DNA of 64,000 nt, from positions 124,001-188,000 of the forward strand of contig JAQOTA010000026.1 in NCBI GenBank assembly GCA_029532415.1. Direction: 5' to 3'. Of this stretch, positions 10,831-22,763 are shown one piece after another. The stretch's first letter is position 1; every line of letters begins with the position of its first letter. The position numbers were made by a program, and so were the translations under genes. This stretch comes from Marasmius tenuissimus (taxonomy: Eukaryota; Basidiomycota; Agaricomycetes; Agaricales; Marasmiaceae). Below the pieces are notes generated by a model. The model ran no database searches, had not been told where the DNA came from, and was given only the letters and a program-made list of their open reading frames with translations.

Positions 10831-13092
10831 CAATACTTGTAATTCCGGTACATGGTGTGTTGGTACAATGCAAACCAGAATGTGTTCCCATTGTTGCAAC
10901 ACAGGGCTATGCACAGGTAGAAGCCTCAGTAAACGTATCTCACATGACAAGGTATCCCATATCTCGCGATAACACTGAAGGTGCCTACCGGGAGACCCCA
11001 TTTCATGGTGCCTCTCAAGAGTAGCTAACTTCTCCGCTGACAACCGTGCTTCCATCTTCTGGATCCATTGCAGCCCAAGTTGGTGGGAAAGGTTGTCAGA
11101 TATGCCTGCACGCCTCACAAAACGATGCTCCATAATGCAAAGGTAGGTTTCCAGAATGGTGCTGTCAAACATCAGTGTGTACTCTGTGTATGTGTTGCTG
11201 CTTGAGCCAATGTCTGGGATTGTGGCCCCAGGCATCTCGTTTCCCCTGGAAAGGCAGTAATCGCCTTTCAGATTGCACATTTGACCTGTTCGCATGTATT
11301 CACTATCCATCCGTAACAAGGGAGCGACCATCTCTGTATGGGGTGAAAATGGTCTATCAGGCAAGGCTAGCCACCACGACAAATGCAGAATGGAATTCAT
11401 GTCTGGTGGTGTGACCAGTCGGTAGAACAAAGAGTTGGCATGGTTGACAATGAGGCTGATGGCTTTACTTTTGAGAAAGCCCGCACTTGCGTCCTCTAAT
11501 CCTTCGACAAAAGCGACCTCTAAAGCACGGGTACCGATGAGCTGGCAGGTGCGAGAAAAAAAAGTACACCATTGCAGTTTTTGATCTCTGAGGAGGAATG
11601 ACAGCGAGTTCCGCCCGGCACCATGGGAAACAACGGTCACGCAAAGAAGCTTCCGCGAGTTCTCATGCGAAACCTCTGCAAGGATTGCATAGTAGATGGA
11701 ATAGCCGTCAACCTCCATTCGTTCTAATGGACTGACGTATGGGCCAGCAGCAGCAAGAAAATCCTCAACATGGTGGGCAACAAAGGATTCTCTCCACTGA
11801 CTATCCTGAGTTGCATAGATTGTTGAGACTTCTTCATCCAAAAGGAGGGGGCGCAGAGAGGTAATGAAGGGAAACATGTTGTCTATAGCCATATGTTGCC
11901 GGGCCCGAGCCTCATAAATCAATTCGGGGTCAGAACGAACGTCAAGACAATTTCTCTCTCCTGTGTTTGTGGAAGCCAGTCCTGATTTGGGAAGCAATCC
12001 GAGATGCAGGGTCAGTCCTGTGTTGTGCTTGCCCGAGTTTGGGCCAGTCCCCCACATAAAGAGACATGAAATAGAAAGGCCCACTTTCACTGTGAACCAG
12101 GCATACCATCCATCTTTCGCACTTGTCCGGCTGACCAGGTTGAAACAGCCGACATAGCCAATCACAATCATACCCATCCCTACAGCCAGAGAAATCTGTA
12201 GTGCTGTCAACATAAGGTTCCTCGTTCCATGTCCTCGCCACTGTGTCTCAAACGTTGAGCCTTTCTCGAGATCAGAAGCAGGTCATTTGGAGGACTGCGA
12301 GCAGAGAAGATGCACTTCCAAACGAATGTCCTGCTCCTGAATGGCATTCTCAATGGAGAGGGGATATCCATGGCTCTCCTTCATGAGGAAGAGACTGGAC
12401 AAGGTGATGTAATATATTTGGCGCTGCAAGACAAGCTGTGTTGAGACCACACACAAGAAGGAGCCAAAGGACCGGAGTGCAGGAAAGAGCCATGGGATAA
12501 CAGGTTGTGGATCACGAGGGGAAATGATAACATAGGGTAAGAGGGCAAGTGTCAACGCTAACACTGATGTTAGGATGAGCCGAAGATTCCAGGATAAATT
12601 CGGACACTGAGAAGTGCTGATTAGGCAATGAAGAACACTGACGAAAATATGCACCAAAAACCCGCCACCCACTTTCTCGGTGTTCTTCCATCCAAACCAC
12701 TCTATGCTTGATATCATCTCCGGATTGTCGATATGTTGTTCATTCATCAGCTCTAACTGAACTTCCACGCTGTATTGCTTCGTTCCTGGTACATAAGTGA
12801 CCATGGAAGCTACCGACCCTGTTGTTATGAAGCCAGCATGATGTAGCCAGCTTCCCCAATAAAAGGGTTTTGTCTTTGTCGCAAAGAGGATTGCCAATGA
12901 CGCCTTCACTACCCCGAGGGCACCGAAGTTGGATAGGGGAGTTGCTGCTGCATAGACATAACCTTTCTGAAGTGCATCCCCTACATGTCGTTCACATTGC
13001 TCACATTGCTCGGTGCTTAACAGGGGAAGAAGGGCTGCGATATTTTGGATCCCACTGGATATAGTGTCACCGAAGTTTGGGGTTTGTGCCAT
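10830..13092 (-). pseudogene. Large membrane-protein family, copy A: 3'-truncated, one stop
   Basis: Paralogue of the gene at 39313-49845. Start ATG at 13092 aligns with the ATG of copy B. The reading begins MAQTPNFGDTISSGIQ, with LLPLLSTEQCE and YVYAAATPLSNFGALGVVKA. A 66-nt intron (12672-12607; GTGGGT donor, CTAAT branch site, CAG acceptor) matches a 68-nt intron in copy B. Three or four hydrophobic segments follow. TGA at 12283-12285 interrupts the frame exactly where copy B has CGA (49061-49063); the frame then stays open for another 460 codons. Homology stops near 10830, so about 600 C-terminal residues present in copy B are missing. No function is known to me; it looks like a lineage-specific fungal membrane protein. 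Confidence 0.75.
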
Positions 13093-15150
13093 TGCGCGAC
13101 CTAATTTCAAGAATCAGGGTGGTGACATCCACCAGCGAACCCAGGCCACCCTGGCCAATAGCTGATGAGCCCTGCCAGCCATGACCAGGACCCTTCACCC
13201 TGGGGCTCCCTGGTCACTGGCTGATGGGCAGTGGCTTTTCTGCCAAGATAGCGTAAGGATTTCGCAACCTTGTAATAGCTGTAAGTATGCTAGATAATTA
13301 CAAGTAGCCGTACAAATGAAATGAAATGGCCACTTAGCGATCAGACTTTGACAGGCCGAGATGGAATGGCCAGACCCCGTCAGAGTGACGGGGATGATAA
13401 AATGCCACCAGGCTGACTGGCATGGTCAGAGGCTGTCAGACTGACAGATAATTGGAAGATACAGTCGGGCTGGCATACATCGTCGAAGAAGTACATGCTC
13501 TCTCTCACCCCACTGCCTCTTTACAACGGAAATTAAGAAGCAGAAAATTGATATTGCAACTGTACACGGAAATACAAACAAGTAGTATATGGCTACTATT
13601 ACCGTGACAGGCTCAAAGGTGTACCACCGTCAGGACGTCTCTTTCCGCAAGCCTTTGTAATGACCTGCAAATGAGATATGTATTAGTGGACTGACCCAAC
13701 AATGACTGAAGGAAAGATATACCTCTGAGGCACCATTGACAGGTGTGCAAGGTTGGTTGGGAGTGATAGCATAGGTGGGTCTTCCTGATTGTGTTCGACA
13801 ATCCTGCAACAGATTCAAGGTGCATATAGTCAGTTCATACATCTGCCATCATGAAAACACAATGAACACACCTATTCCCGAGTTCTGAGAGACAATGGCT
13901 GGGTACTTGATTGAAAAAGAGCGTGAATGTACCTATCTCATGTCACGAATGAGCTCCTAATGATTATATAGAAACTTGGACTAGTGTGTCGTAGAAAACA
14001 ATAGAATGGTGTTCTTACCGATGGGAACCAATAGTCGACATTGTTGTCACAAGGGAAGAAGAGTCGTAAGGGTAGAGATAAATAGTTTGAGGTTACACCC
14101 AGTGGAATTGCAGGGGAAGATGGTGGGAGGGGGAAAGAACGAATGGGCGAGAATTGGATGGGATCGGGTTTATATACCAGGGAGGGTGGTCCGTGCGTTG
14201 GTTGTGAAAGCTGACAGGAAAATGACAGTGGTGACGATCCATACATCACCCCATAGACACTTTGTGTTAGAGCTGGATATGCTGGAACATGGATTTGTCC
14301 TAATTTCCCCCACCAGTTCTTGTTGTCACTGTCGCCGTTCAATGTTGCGTTTTAACTTTCTATCTGCTGAATGCTTAGACTTTGGTTCGACCAAATTCAA
14401 AATCCCATCAAAGAGAAAGTAAAATCTGTACAAAACAACTGCTGAAGTCAAATGAATTAGTTGAGCACGCACCTGGTCTTCGAGGTCAATGACCTGTCCC
14501 AAATCCTATCCCGACTCCCCAGCTTATCCCTTGTTTGGTTATTTGTGAGTTGTTGTCCAATCGAATCGACCCTAGGATAGAGGACGGGGATGTTAGTCAA
14601 CAATTGGTTGGATTGAGATGGTGGTGAGAAGCAAGAGCAGCACGGGTTGCTGACATGTTGTGTGCTACGTAAATGAGCTCACTGGTGCTTCTGATCCCAA
14701 CGCAAGTGCTGGGGTCTGCCGACATAATGCTATGCAGTAGGCCTGACCACATTTGGGAGAATTCGTGGTCAGTCTATCGCAATGAAGTGGGAAGTCCGCA
14801 CATGTCATACAAGGCATTGAACAGGCTGTGGGCAAACAATGCCGTTCTGATGCGTCATGACAAGACACAGTCCATCTACTACCAATCTCGTGCGCTCTGA
14901 CCAGCGGCTGATTGTGGCTTGATAAGATCATCTCACTCTTCTGTTATCTCATCAGCCGCTGATCATCGTCTTATCAAACTCGCCCAGGCTGCCGATGCTT
15001 GGCCAACGCCTTCCCATTCTACAAACATACTGACGGTAAGTGATCTTTGCTTGATCATAATCTATCATTCTAATCCTAGATTTACAGTATATAATCATCT
15101 ACGGTAAGTCTAACTCTCACTTGCAACCCCCGTCAGCCACTGATCAGGGT
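13093..15150. other. Non-coding stretch with a weak TATA-containing region
   Basis: No gene I can support. A minus-strand TATATAAA near 14170 precedes a possible ATG near 14042 and several short splice-like segments down to 13613 (one reads DCRTQSGRPTYAITPNQPC), but no set of exons stays in frame. Around 14900-14985 short copies of CAGCSGCTGAT and TTGATAAG occur in both orientations. The sequence looks like degraded intergenic DNA. Confidence 0.4.
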
Positions 15151-15159
15151 GGCCTCGTT

Positions 15160-15690
15160 TCACTGGTGTCGCGGAGAGTTTGGTGAACATACCTTGGAGG
15201 GAGTCAGAACGGAAGGTTTTGAATGTCTCGAACTATGATTCATCCATATTTTTACTTGAATGACTGTATTCCGTAACCCGTGGTGTGATCTATATTTGAA
15301 GAGGACTCTGGGAAATCTCCATGAGTAGCCTTGAGTACCAGCCAAAGAGTTTGAGGCTCACATCAATGTAGTTAGAGACTCGACTCATGATAGCTATATC
15401 TGCCTAGCTCATAATATTTTCCATTATCGAATGGTCTGAGCGCTGAGCTGCTAGCAGTGCGTCGCGTCTCTACCACTAGTATCTGGAGTATCATGCCAAT
15501 GCTGTTGAAATCAGGAGAAGGATGCCCGTGGGAACTTCGGAGCAAACAAAATTGCATGTTGTCACATGTCTCCCAATAACTCGCGCCCACAACCTTGAAC
15601 AGGACCTGGGAAGCTTCCCTATGTTCCGGTCCAGCCAACCCCCCCCCATTTCAGCCTCATCTACGTTATGATTTCGGGCTGATCTACATT
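15160..15690. repeat. Diverged tandem copies of a dispersed repeat
   Basis: Segments at about 15165-15360 and 15430-15680 align loosely. Shared landmarks are AGGAC(T/C)...GGGAA, a CCAGCCAA block, and an end like CTCATCTACGTTATG. The palindromic core GGGAAGCTTCCC at about 15608 returns near 16473 in inverted context. The motif CATCTACGTTAT also occurs near 15950 and 16438, and a close relative, GATCTACATTAT, near 15680 and 15989. The type of repeat is unknown. Confidence 0.4.
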
Positions 15691-16009
15691 ATCTTGGACT
15701 AGGATTATTAGGACTCACCGTATATGGTACACAAAATTTTCAAGCCTGCAACGCTGATTTCTGAGCAATTGCTCTTATTTTCAGTGGTAGTGCCTCCCCA
15801 AGGGCTTTGAGAGAGTCTAGAAGTACACTATTCAGCGCTCTGAGTCTTTGTACATGTAGAGAGCGAGAGCCGTGGCTTTTGTAGGGAAAGCAAAACTCTT
15901 GAAGGATGTCGTTGATATATGCTTCAGAGCAGCACCTTCGCCGCCGTCATCTACGTTATGTGGACAGGCCCTGGCCGTTGGTGGCCTGATCTACATTATG
16001 AATGGACTT

Positions 16010-16412
16010 ACAGGGTTTTGCATAATTCTTCGGAGGTCGACTGCTGATACTCTTTATTTGTTTGGCTCGCAATTCAGTTAACTCAATTAGTACCCTGAGG
16101 GGCTCGGGGGAGATCTGTGGGCAGAAACAACATGAAGCTCAGGTTTTTGCCACTTCTAAGCTGTGATTCGTGTTCATAAGCAAAGCAATATGGCCCTGGT
16201 CAAGTTTTGGAGGGAGGGTTAGTTGAAGCGCGGTCCAATGCCGCACCCTGCGAAATGTGCTCAACATTCGCATTGGGCGTCTATCGTTGCTGTTTCTTGT
16301 TGCCAGGCCCTGAAGTTTCGTCAGGGTTCCAATTGATTTTTCAATTGAGTTTTGAGCCAAACAAACAGGGATTTCTGGAGAGTGACCTCCAAAGAATTAT
16401 GCAAAACCCTGT
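16010..16412. repeat. Inverted repeat, two arms of about 75 bp
   Basis: Arm 1 (16010-16088) starts ACAGGGTTTTGCATAATTCT and contains GGAGGTC and TTTGTTTGGCTC. Arm 2 (16341-16412) is its diverged reverse complement, ending AGAATTATGCAAAACCCTGT. The spacer is about 250 bp and has no coding signal. It could be a decayed MITE or a fold-back remnant; no target duplication was found. Confidence 0.6.
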
Positions 16413-17915
16413 ACATTTCACTATTTTCGGGCCCTCATCTACGTTATTTTGGGACCAGACCTGGGGAAGCTTCCCGGGTCCTCCTTGAACCATCAACACC
16501 ACCAACATGATCCAAACCAAGTCGGAACGCAGCAACAAGACCTTTCTCATCGCCGTAGCGCATACTTGACAGAAAACAGTCTTAACATCGTGCTATTGAA
16601 CTCAACACCCAGAAACAGTGGGAATCACGACCGAGTGTACCCACTCAAGCTTCTGAATCCTTCAAGAGGTTCAACCGCTATTCACTGCCAACTCTTTGGT
16701 TTGGATGCAGCTTCAAAGTTCAGAGAGCATTGCTTGCATATCAATCACTGAGAATCATCCATATCAAGGTCAGTCATATGATATTTCTTCACCACTGACA
16801 TGAAATAACCATATCCCATCGTCTTAGCGCGTTCGGAACAGGGGGGAAAAATGCAAAGAAATATAACAATATTGGCACAACCTGAAAATGGTACCCAGGA
16901 ACTGCGTCGAACATGGCTGTATGTCATCTAATCCAAGCTTGAGGTCATGATCAGGACATCTGACAGCATGCATATGCAGTACCAATTCTACAAGCGCAAT
17001 TCAATATTCAACATCTAAATGTTCCAACAAGGGTACCTAGACAAGGGAGCATTAACGATACAATACCACAGCTGGGATGTAACTTGAAGCTGACGTTCTT
17101 AGGCAACGAGGTGCACCCTTTCTGATGTTTTCCTCCCTCCCTTTCTTTCTTTGTTATTGTGATCTGGTCTGACCACCTCCCACCATCTCAGGAAATCCAA
17201 ATTCAACAGCGAACACAACTGCATTCTTGAAGTTTGGATGATCAAGTTGGATGGAACCCTCGGTGGGCACATATACTGTGACTCAATGGATCAGCTTGAA
17301 ATCCCTGACCGAGGATCCTCCACAGCCGGTTCAACACGACATGCAAAACCAGACGCTCACCTTCTTATCGCTCTAAACAGACCTGCAGCTGCAATTCGAA
17401 GTTGCTCGGCAGCTCCACGATAATGGTAGCTGCACCAAGAAAATCGGTAGTCAAGCTCAAGCCCAAGCTGATTCCTTTTTTCAACGACCCACTGAGTCGG
17501 CTCACCCCACCTCCCAATTAAATCAGACCAAAGCCTTCCCCATTCAAGAACTTTGCGCCTGTCGGATGCTGGTTTGAATCATCGAATTGCACATGCAGCA
17601 GAGATTTCAGACAATGCAGCGCGTGAATGCCACCTACTACTCGGGTCATGGTTGGGGTGGATGGAGTCCCGGTCAATGGTGAGTCTACAAAGCCTGAATC
17701 GAACACTCATTTCTGAAGCTGAAGCCTCGGATTCTTTACAGCCTGCATCTATAGTCGCTGCCCTGCTCAGGCTTGTACAAGTGGTCTGACTTATTCATGC
17801 GGGTAACATATACGAGAGCAAGAGGAACACGGTCAATGTTGCAGCTGGGATGAGGAAGCGATCTCACAATTGTGGCAGCAGAAAAGGTGCGCGTATCCTT
17901 TCCTATGATGCCACC
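16413..17915. other. Non-coding stretch, nothing recognised
   Basis: Flank of the large KDZ transposon. No exon, RNA gene or repeat that I can support apart from one more copy of the CATCTACGTTAT motif near 16438. Confidence 0.4.
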
Positions 17916-17923
17916 AATTTTAG
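17916..17923. repeat. Target-site duplication, left (AATTTTAG)
   Basis: Direct 8-bp repeat matching 30403-30410, immediately outside the left terminal inverted repeat of the KDZ transposon. Confidence 0.85.
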
Positions 17924-18004
17924 CACCTTAGGCACCGCATGTCACAGGTTGAGGTGACCTAATGGGACGGGTTTGTTGTACGTGGGAAACCTATCTAAAT
18001 GGTT
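17924..18004 (+). repeat. Left terminal inverted repeat of the KDZ transposon
   Basis: 81 bp, ungapped inverted match to 30322-30402. It includes the well-kept blocks GGTGACCTAAT and TTGTACGTGGGAAACCTA. Confidence 0.88.
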
Positions 18005-20224
18005 ACCTCTGCAGATGAGGTGATCTGTTGCCGTCACATTTTTTCCACTACCACCACATCGCTTCAATGTGTTCTGAGCACCCATCCGATACCCCTCACT
18101 GTATTATACCCTTATCCTCTCTGTACGTGTTCAAATCATAGATATATCATCATATTTGCTCTTTCCCTCTCCTCACACAAAGATGACTGGCTCGAACCCT
18201 GCAAAGCACCTATTGCTTGGCCGTGCAATGGCCAGCCCCAAAAAGAAACGGTCGAAAAAATCACAGCAGCCCGTCAAGTCCAGCATACAAAGCTTGTGCC
18301 TAGAGGTCTTGCAGCGGAGGTTTGATGCTATCCTGGCACCTCAGCCTTCAGCCTTGCCCTCTAATAGTTCCATCCCGGGACCCTCTGCACTACCTCCTGG
18401 TTCTGATGCAACAGAAGTTGACTGTGAGTCAATGGCTGTCGATACAGAACCTACCGGGTCTATTTCAGAGCCTTACGACCTTTACGAAGATGCTCTTCCA
18501 CCTCTGTCTGCATGCGCACCGGCTCCACTCTCGAGGAAGGATGAGGATGAGGCCAGAACAAACCACTGGAAGGAAGCCCTAAAGACACTGGTGGATCCTC
18601 TCCTTGAGTATTCAGATAGGACAATGGGTGTTAATCCTGAGGAGGTGGTCCATGTGGAAGGGAGCCTGTGTAGGACTGGCGTCTGTGTTGTGGAAATAGT
18701 GAATTTACGGGTTATCAGCTTTGACCGTGTGTACATGCTCACCTTTCTTTGGGTTAACTAGACTAATTGATTGTTATTCATTCTGTCTAGACCATCGTAA
18801 CAGGTCTTTTCAGCATTGCCGATGTCGCACATTACCGCAAGTTTTAGTTGCACACAACTTCTTCCCCACCTCTCCCTCGCAGCCTCGAACGGCCGTATCA
18901 GTTGAACTCTTGGAGTTCCACTGAATTCTCTGCCAGCAGTCGTCTGACGCTGTAACTGCTCTCGCCAACGGACTGACCATGTTTTACTGAAAGCGGGGAT
19001 TTCGCCTTATCAGTCCAAGTGTGAGCTCATTGGCTGCATTCTGTTATACCTGGCTCACGCTTCATTGTAGGGTGAACCTCTTCAGGATCTGATTCAACGA
19101 GCACTCGGTAACTTGTTGCAATGGTACAATACTCTTGTTCTCAAGGTTGAGCGGCCTGTTATCCAAGAGGTCGAGGACGTTAAACGGACGCTTCCCCAGC
19201 TTGTGAGCTTGGTGCCATCCTCTCTGCCCTCTCTCGCCGTGTCTCCTGCCTTCGCTATGCTTGCATCTTCTCACCTCTCTGCTACTGAAGCCGCATCTAA
19301 TCTTCCTGGAGAGACCCCCTCTGCATCTGCCGGTCTTACACCCCCTTCATTGCTGGCACCATCTTCAGATCACTCCGACCCTTCCATTTCTACTCCTACA
19401 CCAGAACCTGCTTCTGCAAGCCCCTCCGCCCCTCCTGCCTTGACCGGTGCTGAACCACTGATACTACCTTTGGAAGGGAGCTGTGACCTGTACCTCCAAC
19501 GGTTATGCCCGACCTGCTTTGGTGGGAGTCGGTTTGGGCAGTCTTTCCAATGGTATGCCTTTCTTGCTTTATAATGGGCACCGTGCTGATTGGCTTCAGG
19601 GGAGGTGACATACACGTCGCACTCGACGGTAACCTTCACCACCAACATCTGAAGTCGGGTGGAGACGGTGTGCCCTTTCACCGTTCCACCCGTTTCCTCT
19701 TGAAGGAGTTTGTAGACGCAATTGGAGAACGCATAGCAGCTGCGAGGCAGGCTCCTCCCAAGTCTCAACCCCCTCCAATCCCAGACGACGTTGTTGACTC
19801 GGATTGAGATGCCTACAAGGCGGCTCATGGAGATGCTCAGAAGTGCTCAAACGATATCTTCGATGAGAACAGTGTCATGGTGCTGGTATGTCGACATGAC
19901 ATTTCATTGTTTGTTGCTTCCATAGATACACCCTCCGAGTGGCAGACCCATGCTGTAGCGTTGCTGCAAGCCCTCTTTGATATGTTACCCCCGGGAGCCA
20001 CCGTGGGTGGTCTCTACGACGTTGCTTGTGTTCTTGCCCAGAGTTTACACCTGGTACGTCTCTACCCTATATCCGCCTAGGCCTTAGCTTACCTTTAGCC
20101 TAGTATGACCTACTCAATGAGGACATTGTGAGCCGCCTTCAACTCGCGACTGCGGTGATGCATGCATACGGCCACCAGTGGACCTGTCAGCAGTATTACA
20201 ATCCGCGTCTGCGTGAGGGGCTTG

Positions 20225-20982
20225 TGTTACATCCATGCATCTTACCCTGGTCTATCTCACCTAGTCACATCACACTTGGCTAGTCACCTCACCTCCAGAC
20301 CCATTTCGGGTACTTCTGGGCTATTATTCTAGTCCATTCCAACACTATTCCATCCCCGGCACTCAACCTTCACTTCCGCACTTCAGTCTCTCACACCAAG
20401 TCCATCCCCGGAACCTCCACTACTTCCGCCTCCACTTCCGGGACTCTTTCCATCTTGTTCTGACTTGTTCTGACTTACTTATCTCCGACTTCCGAGATAT
20501 TCCCACACTCACTTATTCTATTCATATCTTCATTCCATCACGCACTTATTCATTTCCGGTTCATTTCCCTTCCAGTACATTCCTCCCCGTATTTGACTTC
20601 CATATGATACATCAACCTTTCCCGCACTTGACTCACTTATGATTCATTCATTTACTATAACCCTATATAAGCTCTATACTTCTATCCTGTATCAGGAGAC
20701 TCGAAATCAACCAGGTTTCAACCAGAAATCAACCAGATTTCAACCAGGACTCACCTGGATACTTCTCTATCATGTCTTTTCTTCTATCTCGCAACTTGTC
20801 CTCTTAGTCTAGTAGAAGGACAGCTCAGTTCATGGTGCTGTTGGCGAAACCTTCAGCTACTGTCTGCTCTAGATTCGTTGCTCCCACACTCCTTCATCAT
20901 ATCTCTTTCCTATCCATCTATCCGACAGCATATAAAATCCCATATCTTATCTTATCCCTATCCGATCCGCACGATCCTAACA
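20225..20982 (+). mobile_element. LTR (probably Ty3/gypsy-like) nested in the KDZ gene
   Basis: 758 bp beginning TGTTAC and ending TAACA, so the ends form the usual TG...CA inverted pair. A TATA-like ACCCTATATAAGC lies near 20662. Directly after it comes GCTTGGTATCACAGATGG, resembling the TGGTATCA-type tRNA primer sites of many LTR elements. It interrupts the KDZ frame right after NPRLREGL. No gag or pol and no second LTR are visible, so the 5-bp target duplication cannot be tested. Confidence 0.6.
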
Positions 20983-21571
20983 GCTTGGTATCACAGATGG
21001 TGAGGGTACAGAACGCCTCTGGTCCCGCCTTTGCAAGCTGATAGGCCTAGAAAGGCGCGCTTCAGTGAGTACAATGTCCCTGTAGCTCCTGTCATGAAGA
21101 TGCCACTTTTCCCCCACCATTTGCTCACATGATTATCACATGTTCTTTTCTCATGGTCACTTACTATACATCCTTATTTCTCACAATTCCCTTTCTTAAC
21201 CCACCCACCATCGCGCAGCCTTAACCCACATCGCGCAGCCATCCCATTATCTCATATCGACTCATTCTTTATTCATCCTTGACTCATACTTACTCATACA
21301 CAACTCATAGGTAGCCACTCCGACTCCAGCTCTGGCCGTAGGATAGGTATATAAGCTAGCTAGTCTTCACCTGGTCCCTCATCTTGACCTCTTGTTGTTG
21401 GGACCAGGTGAGTAGTACAATCTCCTTCGCTTTCCTTCTCTACAATAGATCTAACTTGTCGTTGGGACCAGTTTCTGCCTTATCTCTGTCTGAGTCGAGC
21501 CCGCTGCTCCTCTCCATGCCTGCTACCACCGCTCTCTGCCTCCGTCGTCTCTGCCAGACGCTCAGCACTTC
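20983..21571. other. Leader remnant of the LTR insertion and unassigned insert
   Basis: Sequence between the LTR and the point where KDZ homology resumes. The first 80 bp read like an LTR-element leader. The rest is CT-rich and non-coding, with TATATAAG near 21349. A perfect 11-bp inverted repeat, CACCTGGTCCC (21368-21378) and GGGACCAGGTG (21400-21410), could form a hairpin with a 21-nt loop; GTTGGGACCAG recurs near 21462. Confidence 0.45.
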
Positions 21572-22763
21572 GTGACAGCTCCAAGATACACATGCTCCTC
21601 TTGCTTACTTGATACTCAGCGTGCTAAGAGGATATGGCTGTTCAATCGGCAATGTGATACCATTGCACAGGATCTCTTCGAGGGTCTCAGAAGGTACATC
21701 AAGAGGAGGCTCTATAAGAACGTGCAGAAGAAAGAGGTTGAGGCCACACAAGTTCTCCAGAAGTCTGGTACAGCCTTTGACATACTTTGTCAGTATTGGC
21801 GTGAGCAGAAGGATGCTCAGCGCATGAGCGCTAACCGTGAGTATCTTGCCGTTCACTACCTCCTCCCCATTGATGCTAATTCTCTGTGCTAGTTGCGCCT
21901 GCCACTATCAAAAAAGGACTCTCGAAGGTTTTCCAATTGCAGGATCAGATCGATGGCTTGGAGGAGGAGATTGCGGAAGTGAAGTCAGCTTTGAAAAGGT
22001 TGCCGTTTCCCCCTGCCGACGCCCTCTTCATTCTCCAGAATCTGGAGAAGCTACATGTGAAGCTGAAGTCAGAGGCAGAGGGCTTGTATCGCTTGCTCGA
22101 TATTGAGGATCAGTACCCTCAGCTTAAGGGTGTTCCTCTCGAGTACCTTCATACCCTCCTCCTTGCTCGAGACCTCAAGATAACGATTCGGAAGAAGGCA
22201 ATTGGGAGTTTTTTTGAATGGGACAGACTTGATCAGGCCATGGGTGGGGCCAACCAAGCCTTAGGTATGTTAAGCAATCATGCACGCATCGTACATGAAC
22301 TAACTTTTTTCATTAGGAACACGAGCTCATCAGCTCACTCGTAACTCTATCTCTCATTGTGCGGCGACCTTCGAGAACCTCATCCAAAAGTATAATCAAC
22401 ACGTCACTTACCTTGAGCAGAACCACAAGCCAACATTCGGTGTACCGGTGCCCTGAAAGCTTCCTACCCAACTCGCATCTCTCCGGGATATGGAGATGTC
22501 CCATCTATGGGAGGATGTCTCGGTTACGCAGTCCAAGAGGCCGCCGGAGTACCTTGTAAATGAGAACTCCCACAGAGAGGTCCATGTGCTCTTGAATCTA
22601 GACCGCTGCGCGGAGGAGAGAGCCCGGCTCAATACCAAGTCGAGAAACATGTGTGCTTGGTATCATCGTGAACTTCAAACCCTGATGTTCATGGTCAGGG
22701 ATGATTGATGTAAGTCTCTCGTTCTCAAGGCTGGATCTTGCTAACCTGAACAATTTATTCTAG

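Larger units (their letters stand above)
18183..22710 (+). pseudogene. CxC1-type KDZ transposase part of a KDZ-Ulp1 fusion, decayed
   Basis: ATG at 18183 follows a pyrimidine-rich leader. In order: basic start (SPKKKRSKKSQ), a Ser/Pro-rich linker, HWKEALKTLVDPLL, the CxC1 segment (HCRCRTLPQVLVAHNFFPTS), a GNLLQWYNTLV block, CPTCFGG, VALDGNLHHQ, SVMVLVCRHDISLF, the KDZ core GGLYDVACVL and HAYGHQWTCQQYY. An LTR-containing insertion starts at 20225, and the C-terminal KDZ region resumes near 21572 (GLRRYIKRRL, YWREQKDAQ, LRDMEMSHLWEDV, LNLDRCAEERARL). In-frame stops are TGA at 18922, 18988, 19805 and 22454; Arg is plausible at the first three from family patterns. Part of the catalytic region after the Trp-rich motif was lost with the insertion. 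It encodes the transposase that would recognise the 81-bp ends. Confidence 0.82.

Noticed and set aside
13613..14045. Mini-exon gene downstream of a minus-strand TATA box
   Set aside because: All combinations of the visible splice sites that I tried meet a stop; not supportable as a gene.
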